In this document: positions 41,436 to 51,572 of the stretch, one piece after another | Numbering within the stretch: position 1 is the stretch's first letter | How the letters are laid out: each line of letters starts with the position of its first letter | Origin: an uncultured Alphaproteobacteria bacterium | GTDB lineage: Bacteria > Pseudomonadota > Alphaproteobacteria > Methylaequorales > Methylaequoraceae | Assembly: GCA_902613995.1 (NCBI GenBank) | Contig: CACMJG010000004.1 | Coordinates: 1 to 64,000, forward strand | DNA: 64,000 nt | Direction of reading: 5' to 3' | The notes under the pieces: model-generated | What the model saw: the letters and a program-made list of their open reading frames with translations, nothing else | What the model was told of the DNA's origin: nothing | Database searches by the model: none | Translations under genes and position numbers: made by a program

Positions 41436-42011
41436 ATGCCTGAGAACTGGAAATTCTTGACTGAGGCTCATAAATTTACTGATCTACCACAAGACGAAAT
41501 TCCTGAAATTGTTTTCTGGGGACGCTCGAATGTTGGAAAGTCTTCTTTGGTTAATTCTGTTACAAATTTAAAAATTGCTAAGACTTCAAAGACACCAGGT
41601 AGAACTAGATCTTTAGTTTTTTTTGAATTGAAAGGAAAATTCAGAATTGTTGATTTTCCAGGATATGGATTCTCCAAAATTTCAAAAGGTGATGAATTCA
41701 AACTTAATAAACTCGTGGACTACTACATTAAAAAAAGAAAAAATATCTGTAAATTTCTTGTTTTAATCGACTCTTTGCATGGATTTAAAAAAATTGACGA
41801 AGATATAATTAGTCAATTGAATATTTTTATTAAAAAAAAAATTTTCATAGTTTTTACGAAACAAGACAGACTTAAAAATAAGTGCCAACTTGATCATCTT
41901 AGAAATTTAAATGATATTGCGGGTAAAAAATTAAATAAAAAGTTCTTTAATACAAGCATAAAGCAAGTTAATACTATAGTTTTACTGAAAAAATTCTTAA
42001 TGAGTTCCTAA
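41436..42011 (+). CDS. engB: Ribosome biogenesis GTPase YihA/EngB
   Basis: The 191-residue GTPase has G1 GRSNVGKSSLVNS, G2 TPGRTRSL, G3 DFPGYGF, G4 TKQDRL and the EngB-specific N-terminal PEIVFWG. It helps assemble the large ribosomal subunit and is essential in many bacteria. The order yidC-engB-argB is typical for Alphaproteobacteria. It follows yidC by 3 bases. Confidence 0.95.
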   Translation: MPENWKFLTEAHKFTDLPQDEIPEIVFWGRSNVGKSSLVNSVTNLKIAKTSKTPGRTRSLVFFELKGKFRIVDFPGYGFSKISKGDEFKLNKLVDYYIKKRKNICKFLVLIDSLHGFKKIDEDIISQLNIFIKKKIFIVFTKQDRLKNKCQLDHLRNLNDIAGKKLNKKFFNTSIKQVNTIVLLKKFLMSS

Positions 42012-42019
42012 TAATTATA

Positions 42020-42916
42020 ATGAAAATTTCCAAAACAAATACTCAAGACTTAATAAATAAAGCGACAATTCTCTCCAAAGCATTACCATTCATGCAGAGA
42101 TATTCAGGTAAAAATATAACCGTCAAGCTAGGGGGAGCTGTGATGGGAGAAAAAAATCTTAGCTCAAGTTTTGCAAAAGATATTGTGCTTCTAAAACAAG
42201 TTGGAATCAATCCAGTTGTTGTCCATGGTGGGGGGCCAAAAATAAAAGATATGCTTGATAAGCTTGGAGTTGAGAGTAACTTTATAAATGGCTTAAGAGT
42301 AACTGACAAAAAAACCATGAAAATTGTTGAAATGGTATTATCAGGCTCAATCAATAAAGAAATTGTAATGGAAATTAATAAAGAAGGAGGAAGAGGTATA
42401 GGTTTATCCGGAAAAGATGCATTATTGGCAGAGACAAAAAAAATAAAAATTCCCAGTTCAAACCTCAAAACCTCTAAATTATCAGATATTGGTTTTGTAG
42501 GACAACCACATAAAATTAACAAAGAACTTTTAAAATGGCTACTTCAATCTAATTTAGTCCCAGTTATTTCGCCAATAGGATTTGATAAGAGTTTTGAAAC
42601 CTTCAACATTAACGCAGATATTATGGCTGGCAGCGTTGCTTCAAATATTAATTCTGAAAGATTAATCCTTTTGACTGACGTTGACGGAGTTCTTGATAAA
42701 AAGGGTAATTTATTAACGGAGATTTCATTGAACGATATAAAAAAACTTATTAAAAACGGAACTATATCAGGAGGAATGATACCTAAAATCGAGACCTGTG
42801 TTAACGCTGTTAGAAAGGGTGTAAAAGCTGCAGTTATATTAAATGGAAAAGTTCCACATGCCATTTTATTAGAGATTTTTACTGAACGAGGCGTAGGTAC
42901 TTTAATCACCAGCTGA
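42020..42916 (+). CDS. argB: Acetylglutamate kinase
   Basis: ArgB phosphorylates N-acetylglutamate in arginine synthesis. The 298-residue protein has the family motifs NITVKLGGAVMG, VVVHGGGPKIKDML, FINGLRVTD, GLSGKDALL, LLTDVDGVLDK and GGMIPKIETCVNAV, and the C-terminal GVGTLIT. These suggest the arginine-sensitive hexameric type, although that is inference. It overlaps the following HAD gene by one base. Confidence 0.95.
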   Translation: MKISKTNTQDLINKATILSKALPFMQRYSGKNITVKLGGAVMGEKNLSSSFAKDIVLLKQVGINPVVVHGGGPKIKDMLDKLGVESNFINGLRVTDKKTMKIVEMVLSGSINKEIVMEINKEGGRGIGLSGKDALLAETKKIKIPSSNLKTSKLSDIGFVGQPHKINKELLKWLLQSNLVPVISPIGFDKSFETFNINADIMAGSVASNINSERLILLTDVDGVLDKKGNLLTEISLNDIKKLIKNGTISGGMIPKIETCVNAVRKGVKAAVILNGKVPHAILLEIFTERGVGTLITS

Positions 42917-43575
42917 TGTTAATTCAAAATTTAGCAAAAAAGAAAAATTGGTTATTTGATTTAGACAATACATTGTATTCACCAAATCTAGGTATATTTT
43001 CTCAAATTGACGAAAGGATGAAAAAATTCATTTCGAAAAAGCTTGAGTTATCCGAAGCAAAATCTTTCATACTACAAAAAAATTTTTATAAGAAATATGG
43101 AACAACACTCTATGGATTGATGAAGCATTATGAAGTTGATCCCCAAGAATTTTGTAATTATGTTCACAATATTAATTTAAAGAATTTAAAACACTCTAAA
43201 AGTTTAAGAAGTAAACTCCAAGCTCTCCCTGGTCGTAAAATCGTATATACAAATGGTGATCATAAGTATGCAAAAAAGATTTTAAAGTGTTTAGGAATCG
43301 AAGATCAGTTCTTAGATATTTTTGATATAACAAAATCAAATTACATACCAAAGCCAATGAAATCGTCACTTAATAAATTAATAAAACAATATGAACTAAA
43401 TCCTTTGGAAACTGTTTATTTTGACGATTTAGAAAAAAATCTTATGTCAGCATCACTGAAGGGTTTTACTACCATACATATTTCAGAAAAATCAAGTAGT
43501 GAGTCCCAATCTTACATTGATTTTAGATTTAAAACTGTAATAAATGCTTTAGATATGATAAGTAAAGTTTTATAA
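42916..43575 (+). CDS. HAD hydrolase, pyrimidine 5'-nucleotidase type
   Basis: The 219-residue protein is a HAD phosphatase with motif [12 protein letters not shown], motif [11 protein letters not shown], motif III lysine KPMKSS and the acidic motif [12 protein letters not shown]. The [12 protein letters not shown] cap segment matches pyrimidine 5'-nucleotidases. It typically sits between argB and dapD in Alphaproteobacteria. Substrate is not determined by sequence; modified nucleotides are likely. Confidence 0.85.
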   Translation: MLIQNLAKKKNWLFDLDNTLYSPNLGIFSQIDERMKKFISKKLELSEAKSFILQKNFYKKYGTTLYGLMKHYEVDPQEFCNYVHNINLKNLKHSKSLRSKLQALPGRKIVYTNGDHKYAKKILKCLGIEDQFLDIFDITKSNYIPKPMKSSLNKLIKQYELNPLETVYFDDLEKNLMSASLKGFTTIHISEKSSSESQSYIDFRFKTVINALDMISKVL

Positions 43576-43589
43576 ATTATAAAAAAAAC

Positions 43590-44441
43590 ATGAATTCAAA
43601 CGTTAAAGAAGAAATTGAAAATTATTGGGAAGAAAGAGAAAGTTTAAATTTTTCTGATCCAGATATAAAAAAAAATATATTTAGTGTTCTCCAACTACTT
43701 GACTCTGGTGAAATAAGAGTTTGCGAAAAAAAAAACGATAATTGGATTACAAATGAATGGATAAAAAAAGGAATCTTACTTTCATTTAAAACTCAAGATA
43801 ATGTAATCTTTTCTAGTGGTATTTCAAATTCGAGAAGAGGCCAATATAGCTGGTTTGATAAAGTTTATCTTAAAACATCTGGTTGGGTCGAAGATGAATG
43901 GACAAAAAGAAGTTTTAGATCTGTTCCTGGAGCAATAGTAAGGTATTCAGCTTTTGTTGCAAAAAATGTTGTTTTAATGCCTTCATTTTTAAATTTAGGT
44001 GCTTTTGTTGATAGTGGTTCAATGATTGACACTTGGGCAACTGTAGGTTCTTGCGCTCAGGTTGGAAAAAATGTTCACATTTCTGGTGGAGCAGGTATAG
44101 GTGGAGTTTTAGAACCCTTGCAGGCTAACCCAGTAATAATTGAAGATAATTGCTTCATTGGTGCAAGATCAGAGATAGCTGAGGGTGTAATTGTTAAAGA
44201 AGGAAGTGTAATTTCAATGGGCGTTTATGTTGGTGCATCCACTAAGATTGTAGATCGAGAAACAGGAGAAATTTATTTTGGAGAAATACCACCATATTCC
44301 GTTGTGGTTCCTGGATCGTTACCAGGAAAAAACCTTAAAAATGGAGGAATCGGTCCCAGTTTATATTGCGCAGTAATTGTAAAAAAAGTCGACGCAAAAA
44401 CAAGATCAAAAACGTCAATTAACGATCTTCTTAGGTCATAA
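43590..44441 (+). CDS. dapD: 2,3,4,5-tetrahydropyridine-2,6-dicarboxylate N-succinyltransferase
   Basis: DapD carries out the succinylation step of diaminopimelate/lysine synthesis. The 283-residue protein has the left-handed beta-helix hexapeptide repeats: [36 protein letters not shown] over residues 131-168, then [19 protein letters not shown] and SISMGV-like residues, ending with [18 protein letters not shown]. All is typical. It overlaps dapE by one base (TAATG). Confidence 0.95.
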   Translation: MNSNVKEEIENYWEERESLNFSDPDIKKNIFSVLQLLDSGEIRVCEKKNDNWITNEWIKKGILLSFKTQDNVIFSSGISNSRRGQYSWFDKVYLKTSGWVEDEWTKRSFRSVPGAIVRYSAFVAKNVVLMPSFLNLGAFVDSGSMIDTWATVGSCAQVGKNVHISGGAGIGGVLEPLQANPVIIEDNCFIGARSEIAEGVIVKEGSVISMGVYVGASTKIVDRETGEIYFGEIPPYSVVVPGSLPGKNLKNGGIGPSLYCAVIVKKVDAKTRSKTSINDLLRS

Positions 44442-45589
44442 TGGATACAATTGAGTTATCATCAAAACTTATAAAATTTAAGAGTATAACGCCTGATAAT
44501 TCTGGAGCGATAGATTATATTCAAAAAGTTTTAAAGAAAAAAAAATTCAACTGCCACATACTAGAGTCTGGAACTAACAAAATTAAGAATCTTTATGCAT
44601 CATTTAAAGGGGGCGAGGGACCAAACCTGTGTTTTGCAGGTCACACTGACGTTGTACCTCCAGGTGATCTGAAAAAATGGAAAACCAACCCTTTTGAACC
44701 TCATATAACAAATGGAAGATTATATGGGAGAGGAGCAAGTGACATGAAAACGGCTATTTCATCTTTCATGGTTGCTACAGAAATCTTTCTTGAGGAGAAT
44801 AAATTTGCTTTTGATGGAACTATTTCTTTTCTTATAACTTCAGACGAAGAGGGAGAAGCAGAGTTTGGAACTAAAAGTCTAATAAAATGGATAAAATCTA
44901 AAAAAAAAAAGATTGATTATTGTTTAGTTGGTGAACCAACTAATCCAAATAGACTCGGTGAAATGATTAAAATTGGGAGAAGAGGAAGTATTAATTTTTT
45001 GTTAGAAATTCTTGGGGAACAAGGACACGTCGCTTACCCTGAAAAAGCAGATAATCCAATAGATAATTTAGAAAAGATATTTAAGGAACTTCACAAACCT
45101 TTTGATTCAGGGTCAAAAAGATTTCAACCTACAAAATTAATTATTACATCTATCGATTCGTCAAACTTCACATCAAATATTATACCTGGTAAAGTTGAAA
45201 TAAGATTCAATGTCAGGTTCAATGATAAATTTAATTCCCAACAAGTTATTAATCTTATAAAAAAAAGGATCAAATCAGTGACAACAAAATATAAACTTTC
45301 CTCGAAAGTTTCTGGTGAGTCTTTTTTTAATTATTCTAATATTCTTACAGATTCACTTGTTCGATCGATAAAAACAGTTACAAGATGTAACCCAATATTA
45401 AGTACCACTGGCGGAACCTCAGATGCGAGATTTATCTCAGAAATATGCCCAGTCGTGGAATTTGGTCTAGTAGGAAAAACAATGCACAAAGTAAATGAAA
45501 TGGTTGAGATTAGAAGTATTGATAAATTAACCAAAATTTACCATCAATTCATTAAAAATATATTTCTTAAGAATGAGTTTAATAAGTAA
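44441..45589 (+). CDS. dapE: Succinyl-diaminopimelate desuccinylase
   Basis: DapE removes succinate from N-succinyl-diaminopimelate. The 382-residue M20 family metalloenzyme has zinc ligands in FAGHTDVVPPGD, RGASDMKTAI, SDEEGEAEFGT and FGLVGKTMHKVNE, and the dimerisation domain EILGEQGHVAYPEKADNPI. Length matches the family. Translationally coupled to dapD. Convergent with truA, 11 bases overlapping. Confidence 0.95.
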   Translation: MDTIELSSKLIKFKSITPDNSGAIDYIQKVLKKKKFNCHILESGTNKIKNLYASFKGGEGPNLCFAGHTDVVPPGDLKKWKTNPFEPHITNGRLYGRGASDMKTAISSFMVATEIFLEENKFAFDGTISFLITSDEEGEAEFGTKSLIKWIKSKKKKIDYCLVGEPTNPNRLGEMIKIGRRGSINFLLEILGEQGHVAYPEKADNPIDNLEKIFKELHKPFDSGSKRFQPTKLIITSIDSSNFTSNIIPGKVEIRFNVRFNDKFNSQQVINLIKKRIKSVTTKYKLSSKVSGESFFNYSNILTDSLVRSIKTVTRCNPILSTTGGTSDARFISEICPVVEFGLVGKTMHKVNEMVEIRSIDKLTKIYHQFIKNIFLKNEFNK

Positions 45590-46325
45590 CTTTTTCTAAA
45601 TAAAGTCCGCATGATGGTGCCGTTGGCCCGGCTTTCGTTCTATCTTTAGATTTCAAAATTTCGAAAACTTTCTTATCGTCCCATTTTCCAATACCTACAT
45701 TCACTAACGTGCCAATGATAATTCTAACCTGGTTATGTAAAAACGATTTACCAAAAACTCTGATTTCAATATTGTCTTTATTTCTTTTTATTTTTATAGC
45801 CTCTATCGATCGAATTGAGGTTTTAGCCTGACAATTTATTGAGCGAAATGCGTTAAAGTCTTTTTTTCCAATTAATACATGAGATGCCTCTTTCATTTTT
45901 CCAGTATTTAATAATCTCGGGAAATGCCACACTCTATTTTCTAAAATAAAGGATGGCGATGATCTATTTAAAATTTTATACAAATAAATTTTTTTTTTCA
46001 CAGAGAATCTTGAATGAAAGATTCCAGAAACCTTTTCAGATTTAAGAATAGTTATTTTATTTTTCGATTTTTTTAATAAATAATTTAATGCATTTGATAT
46101 TTTTTTTGTTTCAATATGTGATTTTTTTAGGTCAAAATGTGCAATCTGTCCAAAGGCGTGCACACCAGCATCAGTGCGTCCAGAAACATAAATTTTTATT
46201 TTTGAATTAAATAGTTTCTCTAAACAAATTTCTATTTCCTCTTGAATGGATCTACCATTCTGTTGTTTTTGCCAACCTACGTATTCACTACCATCATATT
46301 CAATTGTAAGTTTAATTCTTCCCAT
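45579..46325 (-). CDS. truA: tRNA pseudouridine synthase A
   Basis: TruA makes pseudouridine at positions 38-40 of tRNA. From the ATG at 46325, whose A is the last base of the fmt stop (TAATG), it has 248 residues. Motifs are YDGSEYVGWQKQ, the catalytic Asp in VSGRTDAGVHAFGQ, ARFSVKKKIYLYKI-type segment, SFLHNQVRIIIGTLVNVG and GPTAPSCGLYLEKV. A TTG two codons upstream is less likely. Order fmt-truA is common. Confidence 0.95.
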   Translation of the reverse strand: MGRIKLTIEYDGSEYVGWQKQQNGRSIQEEIEICLEKLFNSKIKIYVSGRTDAGVHAFGQIAHFDLKKSHIETKKISNALNYLLKKSKNKITILKSEKVSGIFHSRFSVKKKIYLYKILNRSSPSFILENRVWHFPRLLNTGKMKEASHVLIGKKDFNAFRSINCQAKTSIRSIEAIKIKRNKDNIEIRVFGKSFLHNQVRIIIGTLVNVGIGKWDDKKVFEILKSKDRTKAGPTAPSCGLYLEKVTY

Positions 46326-47278
46326 TAACAAAATTCTGAAATTGAAATTTTATTTCCGTTTAAAAAGTCAACTGCAGAAATTGGTTTTTTTCCATTCTTT
46401 TGAAGAATTTTTATTTTCAAGAAATCTTTACCACATCTAACCTCAAGATCTTCATCAACCCCACCAATCTTAAGTTTATTTTTTTTTTGGTAATCTTTTT
46501 CTTTAATTATGTTTGCTTTAAGGATTTTAATTCTTGTGTCTGAATTTCGAATAATTGTCCAAGCCCCAGGTTTAGGGCTAAAGGCCTTAATTTTTTGATT
46601 AATTTCGTGAGCATCTTTCTCCCAATTAATTTGTGCTTCATTTTTTTTGATTTTTTCGGCATATGTTACAAATCTTTCATCCTGATACACATAATTAACT
46701 TCATCATTGATAATTTTGAAAATTGCCTCTCTCATTATTTTTTTTCCAAAGAAAACAATCTTTTTGTATACATTTTCGCAATTATCATCATCTTCAATAA
46801 CAATTTTTTGCAAAGTTATTATTGGACCTGAATCGAGTTTTTCATCTAGCCTCATTATACATACACCTGTCTCTTTATCATCTGACAAGATAGCTCTTTG
46901 AATTGGGGCCGCCCCCCTCCACCTAGGTAATAATGACGCATGAACGTTAATACTAAGATAATCTGGGATATTTATAACTTCTTTTGTTAAAATATTTCCG
47001 TATGCAACAATAATATTGAAATCAATTTTTCTTTTTTTTACATAGTCTAAAAATTCTCTGTCTTTCATATCTGCGGGAGTTAAAACGTCAATTTTATTCT
47101 GCAAACCCCATTCATGAACAGGTGAAATGTTAACTTTTTTCCCCCTTCCAGAGGGAATTGGTGGCTTAGTAACAATATATGAAATTTTAATATTTTGAGA
47201 AAATAACTCTTTCAGGAAGCTTAATGAAAACTCTGATGTACCGTAAAATCCAACACAAAGTTTATTTAGACTCTTCAT
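46325..47278 (-). CDS. fmt: Methionyl-tRNA formyltransferase
   Basis: Fmt formylates the initiator tRNA using formyl-tetrahydrofolate. The 317-residue protein has VGFYGTSEFSL, IVTKPPIPSGRGKKV, the catalytic SINVHASLLPRWRGAAPIQRAI and LDSGPII, followed by the C-terminal OB-like domain. It is coupled to def, whose stop overlaps it by 17 bases, and to truA. Confidence 0.95.
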   Translation of the reverse strand: MKSLNKLCVGFYGTSEFSLSFLKELFSQNIKISYIVTKPPIPSGRGKKVNISPVHEWGLQNKIDVLTPADMKDREFLDYVKKRKIDFNIIVAYGNILTKEVINIPDYLSINVHASLLPRWRGAAPIQRAILSDDKETGVCIMRLDEKLDSGPIITLQKIVIEDDDNCENVYKKIVFFGKKIMREAIFKIINDEVNYVYQDERFVTYAEKIKKNEAQINWEKDAHEINQKIKAFSPKPGAWTIIRNSDTRIKILKANIIKEKDYQKKNKLKIGGVDEDLEVRCGKDFLKIKILQKNGKKPISAVDFLNGNKISISEFC

Positions 47279-47786
47279 TGTTTTTTTTTTGAATTTTCTT
47301 AACCTTTTCGAGAGCTCTATTTTTTTTTAATTTCGATAAATAATCTATAAATAAGATTCCATCTAAATGATCGATTTCATGTTGAATACAAATTGATAGC
47401 AAGCCAGAACATTTCTTCCTTTTTTTTTTTCCTTTTAAGTCATACCATTCAACATCTATTTCAGACGGCCTTTTAACATCCGCATAATATCCAGGAATAG
47501 ATAAACATCCTTCCTCATTAATTAAACTCTCTGGCGACGAACTTAAAATTTTAGGGTTTACTAAAGTCATTGGATTTGATTTTCCATCCTCTTTTAGGTC
47601 AATCACAACAATTCTTTTGTTAATACCAACTTGGGGCGCTGCTAAGCCAATACCGTTTCCTGAATCAACCAAAGTATCAAACATGTTTTTTACAATGCTT
47701 TTAAGATCCTCGTCAAAAGCTTCAACATTTGTTGATTTGTACTTTAATCTTTTATCAGGTATTATTAATATATCCAAAACGCTCAT
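47262..47786 (-). CDS. def: Peptide deformylase
   Basis: Def removes the formyl group from nascent proteins. The 174-residue metalloenzyme has the three signature motifs GIGLAAPQVG, EEGCLSIPG and QHEIDHLDG, with Cys and two His as metal ligands. It overlaps fmt by 17 bases; its start is 11 bases from the divergent rmuC. The C-terminus is Lys-rich. Confidence 0.96.
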   Translation of the reverse strand: MSVLDILIIPDKRLKYKSTNVEAFDEDLKSIVKNMFDTLVDSGNGIGLAAPQVGINKRIVVIDLKEDGKSNPMTLVNPKILSSSPESLINEEGCLSIPGYYADVKRPSEIDVEWYDLKGKKKRKKCSGLLSICIQHEIDHLDGILFIDYLSKLKKNRALEKVKKIQKKNNEESK

Positions 47787-47797
47787 TAAATTTTACT

Positions 47798-48784
47798 ATG
47801 ATAATTACTAACCAGGTTTTTTATATTATTATTCTTTTGTTATTGATCGTCTTATTTTTACAATTTTTTATATCAAACAACAATACAAAAGAGAGAATTA
47901 AAATTCTATTGGAAAAACAATCAATAATTGAGCAATCTATATCAGATTTAATTATAAGAAATTTCGACAAAATTGATTCAAAGTTCGATAAATCGTCTTT
48001 TGAAAATCATAATAACTTAAGTCAAATTAGAGAAAAAATGTCCTTGATTGACAGGGCTCAACAAAATATTTCAAGTCTAACCGAGAACGTTGTTGATTTA
48101 AAAAACTTTTTGTCAAATACAACCCAAAGGGGAAGGTTCGGGGAAATGTTACTCGAAAATTTAATCAAGGATCACCTTCCCAAAGACCATTACGAGTTTC
48201 AAAAAACATTGTCAAATAGCTCAAGGGTTGATTGTATGATTATGTCACCAGGTTCACTGAATAAAACTTGTATTGATGCTAAATTTCCAAAAGAAAGTTT
48301 TGAAAAATTTCAAAAGGCAGTTTCAAAAGACGAAAAACTCAAGCTACTTAAAAAATTTAAATCTGATATCAAAAACCATATTTCAACAGTTCAAGAAAAA
48401 TATCTTATTTCAGGAGAAACTTCAGATATTGCATTAATTTTCATTCCAAGCGAACAAGTCTACTTAGAAATATTTAGATTATTTCCAGAACTTAGCGAAA
48501 CATTTTACATAACAAAAGTTTTTTTAGTGTCACCCACCACTTTGTGGATAATTCTGAATTCGATTGAGAGCCTTATAAGAGACAAAAAAATTCAGAATAA
48601 TGCAACTTTTATTTTTCAACATTTAAAAGAATTAAATACAGAGTTAATCAGGCTTGAGAGTCGTATTAAAAAAATGGATAGTCACTTTTCTAATGCTCAG
48701 GTTGACCTTAACGATATTTTGATAACCTCAAAAAAAATTTCAAATAAACGAGAAAAATTATTGAAATTAGATAATTCTAACTAA
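47798..48784 (+). CDS. rmuC: RmuC-family DNA recombination protein
   Basis: From the ATG at 47798 the protein has 328 residues: one N-terminal membrane helix (VFYIIILLLLIVLFLQFFI), a coiled coil (about 30-120), and the RmuC nuclease-like core with GRFGEMLLENLIKDHLPKDHYEF, VDCMIMSPG, IDAKFPKESFEKF and FIPSEQVYLEIF. RmuC limits sequence inversions; the core resembles restriction nucleases. Upstream reading-frame extension would run into def. It overlaps recR tail to tail by 8 bases. Confidence 0.88.
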   Translation: MIITNQVFYIIILLLLIVLFLQFFISNNNTKERIKILLEKQSIIEQSISDLIIRNFDKIDSKFDKSSFENHNNLSQIREKMSLIDRAQQNISSLTENVVDLKNFLSNTTQRGRFGEMLLENLIKDHLPKDHYEFQKTLSNSSRVDCMIMSPGSLNKTCIDAKFPKESFEKFQKAVSKDEKLKLLKKFKSDIKNHISTVQEKYLISGETSDIALIFIPSEQVYLEIFRLFPELSETFYITKVFLVSPTTLWIILNSIESLIRDKKIQNNATFIFQHLKELNTELIRLESRIKKMDSHFSNAQVDLNDILITSKKISNKREKLLKLDNSN

Positions 48785-49376
48785 TTTTTTTTATTTCAGA
48801 TCGAGAAGTAAATGCTGTTGACATTGTATTATAATCTAACAGATCAAGTTCACCTCCAATAGGAATTCCTTGGGCCAATCTTGTAATTAAAATTTTAAAT
48901 TTTGCACACTCATCAGCAATATATTGTCCAGTTATTTGACCTTCCGTAGTAGCATTGGTAGCGATTATTACCTCCTTCACAGAACCAGATTCTAACCTTT
49001 TTAATAATGAAACAATATTTAGTTGATCAGGTCCAACTCCGTCCATTGCTGACAAAACACCACCCAAAACGTGGTAAGTTCCGTTGAACGCTTTGCTTTT
49101 TTCGATTGCCCATAAATCTCCTATATCCTCGACAATACATAGTTTTCCATTTTTTCTTTTATCATCAGCGCATATGTTACAAGGGTTAATCACATCAACA
49201 TTTCCACATAAATGGCAATAAGAAAGTTCTGATTTAACATTTTCAATGGTTGTCATTAAAGTTGGAATGATTTTTTCTTTATTTTTAAGTAAATAAAGTA
49301 CTATTCTTCTTGCAGATCTTGGGCCTAAACTAGGTAACTTTGAAAAAATATTAATTAATTCTCCAAGAGATGACAT
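48777..49376 (-). CDS. recR: Recombination mediator RecR
   Basis: The 199-residue protein has the helix-hairpin-helix region LPSLGPRSARRIVLYLL, a zinc finger (CHLCGNVDVINPCNIC) and the Toprim domain LCIVEDIGDLWAIEKS, then TEGQITGQYIAD and ARLAQGIPIGGELDLLDYNT-type segment (residues 160-180). It works with RecFO at gaps. It belongs to the dnaX-ybaB-recR operon, starting 4 bases after ybaB. Confidence 0.95.
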   Translation of the reverse strand: MSSLGELINIFSKLPSLGPRSARRIVLYLLKNKEKIIPTLMTTIENVKSELSYCHLCGNVDVINPCNICADDKRKNGKLCIVEDIGDLWAIEKSKAFNGTYHVLGGVLSAMDGVGPDQLNIVSLLKRLESGSVKEVIIATNATTEGQITGQYIADECAKFKILITRLAQGIPIGGELDLLDYNTMSTAFTSRSEIKKIS

Positions 49377-49380
49377 ACAT

Positions 49381-49704
49381 CTAAAAAGGTAACTTCAAAC
49401 CAGGAGGTAAGCCCATACCACCAGAAATCGAACCTAACTGATCATTTGTATTTTCAGCAATTTTTTTATTTACATCGTTTATGGCTGCTATAATAAGATC
49501 CTCTAAAACTTCCTTTTCGTCTAAATTAACAATTGAAGGGTCTATAGAAAGATTCTTAACTTCGTGTTTTCCATTCATTACAATTTTAACAGCTCCTCCA
49601 CCAGAGCTTCCCTCAATTTCAGTTTCTTCTATTTTTTTTTGCATTTCAGCCATCTTTTCTTGCATAGCTTTTGCTTGTTTCATTATTTGTGACATATTAT
49701 TCAT
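49381..49704 (-). CDS. ybaB: YbaB/EbfC family nucleoid-associated protein
   Basis: The 107-residue protein has the family helix (MKQAKAMQEKMAEMQKKIEE), the SSGGGAVKIVMNG sheet and a Gly-rich C-terminus (GSISGGMGLPPG). It binds DNA as a dimer. The start ATG at 49704 has agggaa just upstream and overlaps the dnaX stop by 8 bases; another ATG at 49695 is possible. Confidence 0.93.
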   Translation of the reverse strand: MNNMSQIMKQAKAMQEKMAEMQKKIEETEIEGSSGGGAVKIVMNGKHEVKNLSIDPSIVNLDEKEVLEDLIIAAINDVNKKIAENTNDQLGSISGGMGLPPGLKLPF

Positions 49705-51427
49705 TTTCTTCCCTTTTCATTAACTTATCATTTTCTAATTCCTGTATTGAAGTTACTTCAGAAGATGGAATGATTTCAAGAATTTTTTTTACAAAATTAT
49801 CATTACATATTTCTATAATCTTATTTTTTTCAATTGTTCTTTCATATTCTTTTATGGACTGGAAGCCTTTTCTATTTGATAACGTTATTGTCCATCTTTC
49901 TTTTTCAATCTCGCTTATAAGTTTAGACGCTTTCCATAAAATTTTTTTTGAATCTTTATTTTCTGATATATTTTCAAGCTCAATTTCCCTGATATTGTTA
50001 TTATCTTTAATAGTGACTAACTTAAAAGAGTTTTTAAGGTGATGAGCTATTTGCATTTCTGATTTATTTTCAATTTTTTCTACAATTTTTTTAAATCTTT
50101 CTAAATTATTTATTTCTAAATCTATTTTATTTTCTGGTTCAATAATTCTTTTGGGTTTTGGCTCTAATGCTAAATTACTTGTGGTTTCTATGGTGTCTGC
50201 ATCATTCGATTTTTTAATTGTATTATCTGAAACATTTGTTTCCATATTGACTCTTGCCTTAATCTCAATTTTATCTTCATTTTTAACAGATTCATTTTCT
50301 TTAAGTAATTCAAAAGGTGTGGGCACTAAAGAAGCAAAGCATAGTCTCATTATAGTCATCTCAAAAAATTGTTTTTCGTCAAAACAATTATTAATTTCGT
50401 TAATATACTTTTGCATTAGTTCCCAAAATCTGATTAAAAAATCCATTTCAAAGCTTTTAGCAATAAATTCAACGGATTCTAAAATTTTTTTATCGAGGTG
50501 CAAACTTTCAATATCAACTTCACTTTTAATTCTCATTGAATGGTAGGTTAAATTCATCAACGTTTGGCTTAAAATTTTTACAGAGGCTCCTTTGCTGTAT
50601 AAATCTTCAAATATATCTAGCGCAACTTTAGGGTCCCCATCAAATAAAGCCCTGAGTAGTTTTAAAACCAAAGTGTTGTCAGACAAACCTATAACGGTTT
50701 TAATATTCTGGATTTTTACTGGATTTCCTCTAGTAAGAACATTGTCTAGAATTGACAAAGAGTCTCTTACAGAACCCTCAGCAGATTGGGCAATTAAATT
50801 GCACCCTTCTAATTCAATCTCAAAACCCTCTTTTTTTGAAATTTCTTTTAAAAAATGACCAATTAAATCTGTATCGACTCTTTTAAGCTGAAAACGTTGG
50901 CACCGTGAAAGAATCGTTAGTGGGATTTTCTCAGTTTCGGTCGTTGCAAATATAAATATAACATCTAGTGGAGGTTCTTCTAAAGTTTTTAGTAATGCAT
51001 TGAAAGCAGCTTTTGACAACATGTGCACTTCATCTATTATAAAAATTTTTTTTTTGGCAGAAACTGGTTTATAATTGACATTGTCTATTATTTCTCTTAC
51101 GTCGGCAACACCAGTTTTACTTGCTGCATCAATCTCAACTACATCAATATTATTTCCGAAATCGATAGATTCACAATTTTTACAATTACCACATGGTTCA
51201 ACCATTTCCTTACTAAGGTTCAGACAATTAACAATTTTTGCTAATATCCTAGCAAGTGTTGTTTTTCCTACTCCTCTTGTACCAGAAAATAAGTAGGCAT
51301 GAGCGATCCTATCTAATTTGACTGAACCCTCAATTATTTTGCAGGTTTCTTCTTGACCGATTATTTCTGATAATTTTTGTGGTCTATATTTTCTTGCTAA
51401 TACTATGTAATTAATAGAATTCTTCAT
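49697..51427 (-). CDS. dnaX: DNA polymerase III subunits gamma/tau
   Basis: The 576-residue clamp loader ATPase has Walker A GTRGVGKTTLARILAK, zinc ligands CGNCKNCESI (with a further Cys upstream), Walker B FIIDEVHMLSK, sensor 1 TTETEKIPLTILSRCQRFQ and a tau-like C-terminal part (about 380-576). The C-terminal part contacts polymerase and helicase in other species. It heads the minus-strand operon with ybaB and recR, next to the SRP RNA. Confidence 0.95.
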   Translation of the reverse strand: MKNSINYIVLARKYRPQKLSEIIGQEETCKIIEGSVKLDRIAHAYLFSGTRGVGKTTLARILAKIVNCLNLSKEMVEPCGNCKNCESIDFGNNIDVVEIDAASKTGVADVREIIDNVNYKPVSAKKKIFIIDEVHMLSKAAFNALLKTLEEPPLDVIFIFATTETEKIPLTILSRCQRFQLKRVDTDLIGHFLKEISKKEGFEIELEGCNLIAQSAEGSVRDSLSILDNVLTRGNPVKIQNIKTVIGLSDNTLVLKLLRALFDGDPKVALDIFEDLYSKGASVKILSQTLMNLTYHSMRIKSEVDIESLHLDKKILESVEFIAKSFEMDFLIRFWELMQKYINEINNCFDEKQFFEMTIMRLCFASLVPTPFELLKENESVKNEDKIEIKARVNMETNVSDNTIKKSNDADTIETTSNLALEPKPKRIIEPENKIDLEINNLERFKKIVEKIENKSEMQIAHHLKNSFKLVTIKDNNNIREIELENISENKDSKKILWKASKLISEIEKERWTITLSNRKGFQSIKEYERTIEKNKIIEICNDNFVKKILEIIPSSEVTSIQELENDKLMKREENE

Positions 51428-51443
51428 AAAAAATCAAAAAAAG

Positions 51444-51534
51444 GAGCTGAAATTTAACCCAATAGAAAACGTTACGGCTGCTTCTTTTCAGTTCTGACCG
51501 GATTGGCGAACCTATTGCCTAAATTCAACTCCCA
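51444..51534 (-). ncRNA. ffs: Signal recognition particle RNA (4.5S, bacterial small type)
   Basis: The minus strand gives a long hairpin: GGAGTTGAATTTA near the 5' end pairs with TAAATTTCAGCTCC at the 3' end. The tip carries the Ffh-binding features GGTCAG...AGCAGCC with a GAAA tetraloop (CT-GAAA-AG). A run of T after the last base serves as terminator. The site upstream of dnaX is known for alphaproteobacterial ffs. Tip bases differ slightly from the common GGTCCGGAAGGA form. Ends are approximate. Confidence 0.9.
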
Positions 51535-51572
51535 TTTAAACTTATCATTAAACTTTTTACTTTTAAATAATA